Under the pieces are notes generated by a model. It was not told the DNA's origin and ran no database searches. It saw nothing but the letters and a program-made list of their open reading frames with translations. A program made the position numbers and the translations under genes. DNA of 64,000 nucleotides from Ceratothoa steindachneri (Eukaryota; Arthropoda; Malacostraca; Isopoda; Cymothoidae): assembly GCA_963969495.1 (NCBI GenBank), contig OZ018321.1, positions 125,492,218 to 125,556,217 on the forward strand, given 5' to 3'. Shown one piece after another: positions 58,785-64,000 of the stretch (within the stretch, counting starts at the first letter, position 1; each line of letters begins with the position of its first letter).

Positions 58785-60266
58785 TTAAATAAAGGGGAGA
58801 AGGCCGGCCTCCCCCAAAAAGTCAATAAGTCCACCAGTCATGGTGCACGCACTCGTCCCGAGTACAAGGGACAGGCGGTAGCGACCCCGCCCATCCCGGT
58901 ACCGAGACAGGTATCGTGCGCGAAGATCACCCAGACTGGGACATTCGACAAGAATATGCCGAACAGTCTGGGGGACGACGCAGTCGTTGCAATAGGGCAC
59001 ATGCGAGCGCTCCACCAAGTAACGATGCGTCACACGAGTGTGTCCGATTCGAAGACGACAGAAAGCAACCTGAAGCCGCCGCGGCATTGGGGGATAGGTC
59101 CATGGGAACAGTCGCGGCGCAATGGCACGCAACTTTAAGTTCCCCTCGACCGTCTCCCATCTTCTTTGCCAAGCAGTCCGAAGAGCTGCCCGTATTCCTG
59201 CCATGTAGTCGGTGTGAGGAAGAGCGAAACGCTGGTCCGGTCGCAGAGTCCTCGCGGACTCTTTGGCGCCCTCATCGGCGCGCTCATTCCCCGCAATTCC
59301 TACATGTCCAGGAACCCAGCAGAAGATAATCTCGACATCTGCCCGGCTCGCCAAAACCGTGGCGTCACGGATTTCGCGAACCAGGGGATGCGGAGATTCC
59401 AATGCCCCGAGAGCACTCAGGGCGCTTTGTGAGTCGCTATAAATCACAATCCGGTCTCCGAACCGGGCACGTCGCGTAATCTCCCGTACCGAGTGGTGTA
59501 TTGCCACCAGCTCGGCCGTGAAGACAGACGCAGCGCCTGGTAGAGCCCCGCTGACTTCAAACAGAGGGGATACGGCGTGGAAGCCGACCCCCTCTTGGGA
59601 CTTGGAGCCATCCGTATACACTGGCACGGTACCAGCGTGACACGATGTGTGCTCCAAAAAGATCGAACGCAATACTCCCGGCGCAGTACAAGCTTTGGGA
59701 GCAGAGGCGTGGCGACAAATAGCCAAATGTGGTACCCTCCAGGGTGGCGTCCTGGGCAGAACCAGGGGCGCCACCGGCCCGAGAGCTATATCTACCTCTC
59801 GAAGGAGTTTCCTGGCCCTAAACCCAAAGGGCTTAGGGTATGACTGGCGTCTCTCGGCGGCATAGGCACCATCGAGATCAGCTGCGGATGCAGTGAGAGC
59901 TGTTGGCGACTGGGGGAGGCGCCGGGCTCGCGCGTACAGGCGAGTGATGCACTGCACGCGGCGCAGAGCGAGTGGCATCTCCCCAGCATCGACCAATAGG
60001 CTCTCAATGGGGGAAGTGCGGAAGGCACCGGTCGCAAGGCGAAGGCCGGTGTGGTGGATCGAATCCACCTTCCGCAATAAACGCTCGGCTGCGGATGCAT
60101 AAAACTCGCATCCGTAGTCGAGCTTCGAGCGAACAAAGGATCGATAAAAAAGTAAGGCGGTAGCCCTATCAGCGCCCCAAGCGCTGAACGTCACGGAACG
60201 GAGAATGTCCATGGCGCGGGTACAAGAGACCCTAAGGCTGCGAATGTGAGCCTCCCAGGTGAGGCG
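58785..60266 (-). CDS. I-like ORF2, RNase H and C-terminal part
   Basis: Open frame 58785-60212 (475 codons), in register with the EN-RT frame and separated from it by TGA at 60267-60269; sense sequence between the stop and ATG 60212 reads RLTWEAHIRSLRVSC, so the ATG is not a true start. The first 130 residues are the RT thumb (LDYGCEFYASA). RNase H follows at about 195-320 with all four acidic residues in place: VYTDGSKS, AELVAIHH, YSDSQSAL and NERADEGAK. A CCHC-type finger (CNDCVVPQTVRHILVEC) lies near 415-430. The domain would remove element RNA during second-strand synthesis. Confidence 0.9.
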   Translation of the reverse strand, partial: RLTWEAHIRSLRVSCTRAMDILRSVTFSAWGADRATALLFYRSFVRSKLDYGCEFYASAAERLLRKVDSIHHTGLRLATGAFRTSPIESLLVDAGEMPLALRRVQCITRLYARARRLPQSPTALTASAADLDGAYAAERRQSYPKPFGFRARKLLREVDIALGPVAPLVLPRTPPWRVPHLAICRHASAPKACTAPGVLRSIFLEHTSCHAGTVPVYTDGSKSQEGVGFHAVSPLFEVSGALPGAASVFTAELVAIHHSVREITRRARFGDRIVIYSDSQSALSALGALESPHPLVREIRDATVLASRADVEIIFCWVPGHVGIAGNERADEGAKESARTLRPDQRFALPHTDYMAGIRAALRTAWQRRWETVEGNLKLRAIAPRLFPWTYPPMPRRLQVAFCRLRIGHTRVTHRYLVERSHVPYCNDCVVPQTVRHILVECPSLGDLRARYLSRYRDGRGRYRLSLVLGTSACTMTGGLIDFLGEAGLLPFI

Positions 60267-62615
60267 TCAGTCGAATACAAGACCAAGGAAACGGTGCGAC
60301 TCAACCACATCCAGGCGCACCCCATTAAGAAACAAATCTGGGTCGGGGTGAAGCCGTGGATGGCGGCAGAAGTGCACCACCTTAGTCTTGGCCAAAGAAA
60401 ACCGAAACCTGTGCGCTTCGGCATAGCGAGAGACGCGGTTCAATGCCTGTTGGAGTCGGCGCTCCAGAGTTGGCATCTGGGCCGCGCCAAAAGAGATCGA
60501 AAGGTCGTCCACGTAGAGCGTAGCGAGAACATCTTCCGGCAGCACCGAGGTGATGCCGTTGATGCTCAGGGCAAAGAGTGTGACACTGAGGACACTTCCC
60601 TGCGGGACACCCTCTTCCTGCTCCTTTAGGCCGGAGAGGGCTCCCCCCACCCGTACGCGGAATCGACGATCTCGCAAAAATTCAGATATAAACATTGGGA
60701 GGCGTCCCCTCGCCCCCATCGTGTGGAGAGTCTCCATGGTACCGTATCGCCATGCGGTATCATAGGCTTTCTCCAGATCAAAAAACACCGTGGCGTAGTG
60801 CTGTCTACGAAGGAAAGCCTCGCAGACGGCATTTTCCAGTCGGAGCAGAGCATCCGACGTGGAGTGGAACTTACGGAAGCCGCACTGTGCAGAAGACAGA
60901 TGGCCTCCGCTGTCCAGGAAATAGGCTAATCTAACATTTACCAATTTCTCCATCAACTTGCACACGCAAGAGGTTAGAGAGATTGGGCGGAAACCGGTCG
61001 GAGTAGAGTGATCTCTCCCCGGCTTGCAAAAGGCGAGCACAGTAGCGATTCGCCAGGAGTCTGGGAGGAGACCTTCCACCCAGATCCTGTTGAACAAATC
61101 TAATAGAAAGGCCATGCCTCGCTCACCCAGGTGTCGAAGCATGGCGTACGGGACATCGTCCGGACCATGGGCGGTGTCCGCGCACGAAGCGAGAGCGGAA
61201 CGCAACTCACTCACAGTAAACTTGTCGTTGAAGGGTTCTCCGCCTCTGGAGGTAAAGTCCAGCCGGCGGCCTTCCGCGACATCACGACGTGCATTGAATG
61301 CTGGCGGAGCAGCATCACGGCTAGAGAATGCGGAAAAAGCGGTCGCTAAGGATTCCGCCACGGACGCGGGGTCCGAGATTGCGGTCCCATTCTCCTGGAG
61401 AACGGGAGGGGGGTCCTGCGAGAACTTGCCCCGAATCCTTTTGACTCGCTTCCACACCTCAGCTAAAGGGGTCTTCCCGTTAAGTGAAGACACGTATGCC
61501 CGCCAAGAAGAGCGGCGGGCGTGCTTCGAAATATACCGGAACCTAGCCCTAGCCCGACGAAATTCAGCGACGGTGAAATCGTTCGGGCGGCGCTTATAGC
61601 GCATGTAGGCATAACGCTTCTGTTTGAGGGCCGTCTCACACTCGGCCGACCACCATGGGAGTGGTCGGCGTGCAAAACGGCCAGACGTCCTAGGAATAGT
61701 ATTCAGGCCCACGGCGATGAGGTTGCCGGAGAAGAACTCGACGGCCTCATCTACCGACCTAAACTCCTTGACTGAGATAGAGAATTCAGTCATTTCCTGA
61801 AATGCAGGCCACCGCGCCCGCGCCAAGCACCACCGAGGTGGTCTCTCAGGCGGCAGTTGCCCTGAAAATGATATTTGAATGGGAAAGTGATAACTACCAT
61901 GGAGGTCATCGACCACCCCCCAATCAAAATCAGGCTGTGCATCCGAAGAGCACAAAGATAGGTCAAGGCAAGAAAATGAAGCGGTTCTCGGACAGTGATG
62001 CGTAAACTCATCCACGTTTAGGACACCCATCTCAAGCTCTTCGATCAGATCGGCAAGGACTTGTCCCCTGGGATTTATGGTGTAATCTCCCCAGAGAGGA
62101 TGCCTGCCGTTCAGATCTCCAAGCAAGAGATAGGGCCTCGGCAACCGTGCCACGACGCGGCGAAAGTCCCCCGCGTCGAAGTCAGCTGACGGTGGAATGT
62201 ACGCAGAAATGATAGTATACCTCCTATCCAGGTGCAGCTGCACAGCCACTGCCTGAAAGGAGGTATCTAAAGAGAAAGGAAGAACGGAGACATCATGCCG
62301 GGTGTAAACCGCGCATCCCCCAGCCCGGCCGTCCCGCGGTGGTTGGGTCGCAAGACCCTTATACCCCGGGAGGGCAGGCAGGGGGCACGCGCCTAGCATG
62401 GTCTCCTGCAAAAAAATAGCTAACGGGGAACGGGATGAGGCGAGCCTCCGCAGCTCCTCCCAGCTGGCCCGGAGTCCACGGCAATTCCATTGAAGGAATA
62501 TGCCCTCCAGGCCTAGCTCGGAGGAGACGCGGGGGCCCTCCTCGAATTGAAGACCCTCACGGGAATGGCCGTACGCTTCCCGGGGGCAGAACCCCGGGCG
62601 CTGTTGGCCGGACAA
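60267..62615 (-). CDS. I-like ORF2, endonuclease and reverse transcriptase part
   Basis: A 782-codon frame. The AP-type endonuclease occupies about residues 35-240: QWNCRGL, FLQET, AVYTRHDVS, SAYIPP, LLLGDLNGRHPLWGDY. The last motif reads GSYHFPI instead of S/NDH, so the catalytic Asp is Tyr. Reverse transcriptase lies at about 420-760: FNRIWVEGLLPDSWR, FRPISLTSCVCKLMEK, QCGFRK, VFFDLEKAYDTAWR (catalytic Asp), GVPQGSVLSVTLF and LYVDDLSIS (catalytic YVDD). It ends GLVFD then TGA. The protein would nick and copy into target DNA. The start is uncertain: EN sequence begins well after the first Met, and ORF1 ends 88 bases upstream. Confidence 0.92.
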   Translation of the reverse strand: MSGQQRPGFCPREAYGHSREGLQFEEGPRVSSELGLEGIFLQWNCRGLRASWEELRRLASSRSPLAIFLQETMLGACPLPALPGYKGLATQPPRDGRAGGCAVYTRHDVSVLPFSLDTSFQAVAVQLHLDRRYTIISAYIPPSADFDAGDFRRVVARLPRPYLLLGDLNGRHPLWGDYTINPRGQVLADLIEELEMGVLNVDEFTHHCPRTASFSCLDLSLCSSDAQPDFDWGVVDDLHGSYHFPIQISFSGQLPPERPPRWCLARARWPAFQEMTEFSISVKEFRSVDEAVEFFSGNLIAVGLNTIPRTSGRFARRPLPWWSAECETALKQKRYAYMRYKRRPNDFTVAEFRRARARFRYISKHARRSSWRAYVSSLNGKTPLAEVWKRVKRIRGKFSQDPPPVLQENGTAISDPASVAESLATAFSAFSSRDAAPPAFNARRDVAEGRRLDFTSRGGEPFNDKFTVSELRSALASCADTAHGPDDVPYAMLRHLGERGMAFLLDLFNRIWVEGLLPDSWRIATVLAFCKPGRDHSTPTGFRPISLTSCVCKLMEKLVNVRLAYFLDSGGHLSSAQCGFRKFHSTSDALLRLENAVCEAFLRRQHYATVFFDLEKAYDTAWRYGTMETLHTMGARGRLPMFISEFLRDRRFRVRVGGALSGLKEQEEGVPQGSVLSVTLFALSINGITSVLPEDVLATLYVDDLSISFGAAQMPTLERRLQQALNRVSRYAEAHRFRFSLAKTKVVHFCRHPRLHPDPDLFLNGVRLDVVESHRFLGLVFD

Positions 62616-62702
62616 AGCGCTGAAGGCGCTGTCGCCTTCGAGGACTTATTGGGGGAGGTTGGGCTCGCCATGCGAGTCTTTTCCTCCCTCCGCCTCGAAA
62701 CT

Positions 62703-63839
62703 TTAGGCGGGCGTTGCGGCTTCGGAGGCGGGGGGGCCCTCTTTTCGAGGAACCACCGTCTCCGAGCCACTCGCTCCACCTCGGGGCGTGGGCAAAGGGG
62801 CCGAAGCTCCTTTGTTGCTGTCCTCCTTTCGGGGAACAGCTTTAGGAACCCCGGAAGATGGCCTAGCGACCATCTTCAGGGGTGTTGCCTCCTGTGAGTC
62901 TAACGACTCGGTGGAGGCGCGTGGCCGTTTCGCTTTACGCGAAACGGTCACGCTGGGGGAAGAGGGGGGAGCCCTGGTTTTAGCCGGGGCAGGGTATGAA
63001 CCCTTTTTGCCGCCAGCTTTACCAGGGGAGCGCCCAGGTTGGGTAGAGCCCACAGAAGGGCTCCGAATGGGCGCGGAAACAACCGTGCTCGTTGGCCTGG
63101 ATGGGCCAGGAGCAGAGGGTGCCTTTCTAACTATTGAGGCATATGACGTCCCAGGCAGAGCCAGGCGCGCCAGGACCAAGTCCTTTGCCTCGCGGAATGA
63201 GAGTCGATCCTGGGCCTGAACGGCCAGGATTTCTTTCTCAAGGAGATATGCACCACATTGCTTCGAAGAAGCAGGGTGCGGCTCTCCGCAATTGACACAC
63301 TTGGCCACACACGATTTGGACTTATCGTGTGCGACCTTGGAGCAATTTACACAGACTTCGGGTGACCCCGATTTTGCACGTCTACATGATCGATTCGTAT
63401 GGCCGAAGCGGTGGCAGTAATAGCACCGCCGCGGCAGTGGCACGAATGCCTTCACGCGGTAGCGGTACCAACCGGCACGCACCGACTCAGGGAGCTTGTC
63501 ACAGTCGAACGTGACGAAGAGTGTAGGGGTGGGTCTCGAGGCCCCTCCCTGTTTTCTCATCACACGTTCGACCTTGACCGCCCCATGGTCGGCCAGCTCT
63601 AGGGTGATGTCCTCAATGGAGTAGTCAACGAGTTCCCTCGCATAAACTACTCCTTTCACAAAGTTCATGGTAGAGTGCGGCGTCACACTCACCGGGGTGC
63701 CATGAAGTGTTCGAAGAGCACTTATCTTGGCCGCCTCGGCGGGATTCGCCGCATTCGCCAGAAGGCTCCCGTCCGAGAAACGGGTTACCTTCGGCTCTCT
63801 ACTAATTGCACTAGCTAATCCTCTCCTCTGATGGATCAT
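62703..63839 (-). CDS. I-like ORF1, zinc-knuckle nucleic-acid-binding protein
   Basis: A 378-codon frame. Residues 1-130 form a PRE_C2HC-like region (SDGSLLANAAN, TPVSVTPHSTMNF, LFVTFDCDKLPES, VKAFVPLPRRCY). Three Cys-rich knuckles follow at about 139-195: CYYCHRFGHTNRSC, CVNCSKVAHDKSKSC and CVNCGEPHPASSKQC. The C-terminal half is Pro/Ser/Ala-rich and low complexity. ORF1 proteins of this class bind element RNA and form the ribonucleoprotein (established). The first Met may be internal, because family members usually have more sequence before the DGSLL box and the copy appears to be truncated close to this point. Confidence 0.88.
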   Translation of the reverse strand: MIHQRRGLASAISREPKVTRFSDGSLLANAANPAEAAKISALRTLHGTPVSVTPHSTMNFVKGVVYARELVDYSIEDITLELADHGAVKVERVMRKQGGASRPTPTLFVTFDCDKLPESVRAGWYRYRVKAFVPLPRRCYYCHRFGHTNRSCRRAKSGSPEVCVNCSKVAHDKSKSCVAKCVNCGEPHPASSKQCGAYLLEKEILAVQAQDRLSFREAKDLVLARLALPGTSYASIVRKAPSAPGPSRPTSTVVSAPIRSPSVGSTQPGRSPGKAGGKKGSYPAPAKTRAPPSSPSVTVSRKAKRPRASTESLDSQEATPLKMVARPSSGVPKAVPRKEDSNKGASAPLPTPRGGASGSETVVPRKEGPPASEAATPA

Positions 63840-63899
63840 GTTGCCCTAAGGGTGTAGAGGACTCCCCCTTACCCCCTTCTTTGGAGGTGCTTCCGACGC

Positions 63900-64000
63900 A
63901 CCTCTCTCATTCCGCAAGGCTAAGGACTTGGTCCTGGTGTGCCTGGCTCTGCCCGGGACGTCTTATACCTCAATAGTTAGAAAGGCACCCTCTGTTCATA
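63900..64000 (+). pseudogene. Fragment of another I-like ORF1, plus-oriented
   Basis: The plus strand reads LSFRKAKDLVLVCLALPGTS then YTSIVRKAPS, matching LSFREAKDLVLARLALPGTS and YASIVRKAPS inside copy B ORF1 on the opposite strand (about 63110-63210). It runs off the window end. The 60 bases between 63840 and 63899 do not match copy B ORF1. Confidence 0.88.

Larger units (their letters stand above)
58533..63840 (-). mobile_element. I-like non-LTR retrotransposon, copy B (ORF1, EN-RT, RNase H)
   Basis: A minus-strand element of about 5.3 kb. It has a poly-A tail (read as T-rich 58534-58566), a 3' untranslated region to 58784, RNase H (58785-60212), EN-RT (60267-62615) and ORF1 (62703-63839). 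All three frames are in one register. GC content is clearly higher than the surrounding DNA. RNase H after the RT together with an AP-type endonuclease places it in the I group in the broad sense. It lies between plus-oriented fragments of the same family on both sides. The 5' end is near 63840, and ORF1 may lack its true N-terminus. Confidence 0.9.

Noticed and set aside
58916..59329. Plus-strand 137-codon frame, GC-rich
   Set aside because: Antisense shadow of the copy B RNase H frame; no codon bias or motif of its own.
62788..63219. Plus-strand 143-codon frame
   Set aside because: Antisense of the low-complexity C-terminal half of copy B ORF1.

Overview
This is eukaryotic, almost certainly invertebrate metazoan DNA. 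It is AT-rich intergenic sequence packed with decayed transposable elements, satellites and long (TA)n microsatellites. The mix (I-like and Jockey-like non-LTR elements, a CR1-like remnant, Penelope-like elements, a Ty3/gypsy element, mariner, Tc1-like, piggyBac and hAT-like remnants) fits an arthropod, but the sequence alone does not fix the species. I see no operons, no bacterial signals and no convincing host protein-coding gene. Every long open frame that I can name belongs to a mobile element, and no wholly novel biological system is evident.

Layout. 1-2690: degenerate minus-strand copy A of an I-like non-LTR family, followed by its leader sequence. 2690-4505: a 43-bp satellite. 4806-4943: compound microsatellite. 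5560-6506: dead mariner (minus). 7296-7690: first copy of an unnamed dispersed repeat. 9480-11300: Penelope-like element 1 (plus). 12489-15055: nearly intact Jockey-like EN-RT frame (minus), truncated at its 5' end against an internally inverted Penelope-like fragment (15056-16064). 16326-18665: piggyBac remnant, split by a mariner copy with both terminal repeats and TA duplications (16648-17915). 20450-21900: CR1-like remnant. 22090-23250: decayed Jockey-like copy. 24764-30880: gypsy-type LTR element (minus) with two 1.2-kb LTRs and a deleted gag. 32290-34990: I-like copy C, heavily decayed. 36240-37000: hAT-like remnant. 37440-38420: IS630/Tc1/mariner-type transposase remnant. 41-43.4 kb: AT-rich degenerate minisatellite around the second dispersed-repeat copy. 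45006-45391: 79-bp minisatellite. 48290-49700: Penelope-like element 2 (minus). 50198-50815: GC-richer tandem repeats. 51918-52140: foldback. 53027-54113: Tc1-like element (minus). 54305-54572: third dispersed-repeat copy. 54830-56325 and 56757-57470: two more tandem arrays. 58150-58532: plus-oriented I-like leader. 58533-63840: best-preserved I-like element, copy B (minus), with ORF1, EN-RT and RNase H. 63900-64000: the start of a further plus-oriented copy.

The genes do not work together as a host pathway. Within copy B, ORF1 (zinc-knuckle RNA-binding protein) and ORF2 (endonuclease, reverse transcriptase, RNase H) would form the retrotransposition ribonucleoprotein, but ORF2 carries an in-frame TGA and a substitution in the endonuclease SDH motif, so this copy looks inactive. 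The observations most worth checking are the nested and inverted insertions, a hairpin in the I-like leader with a compensatory base-pair change, and the three-copy dispersed repeat with an internal duplication.
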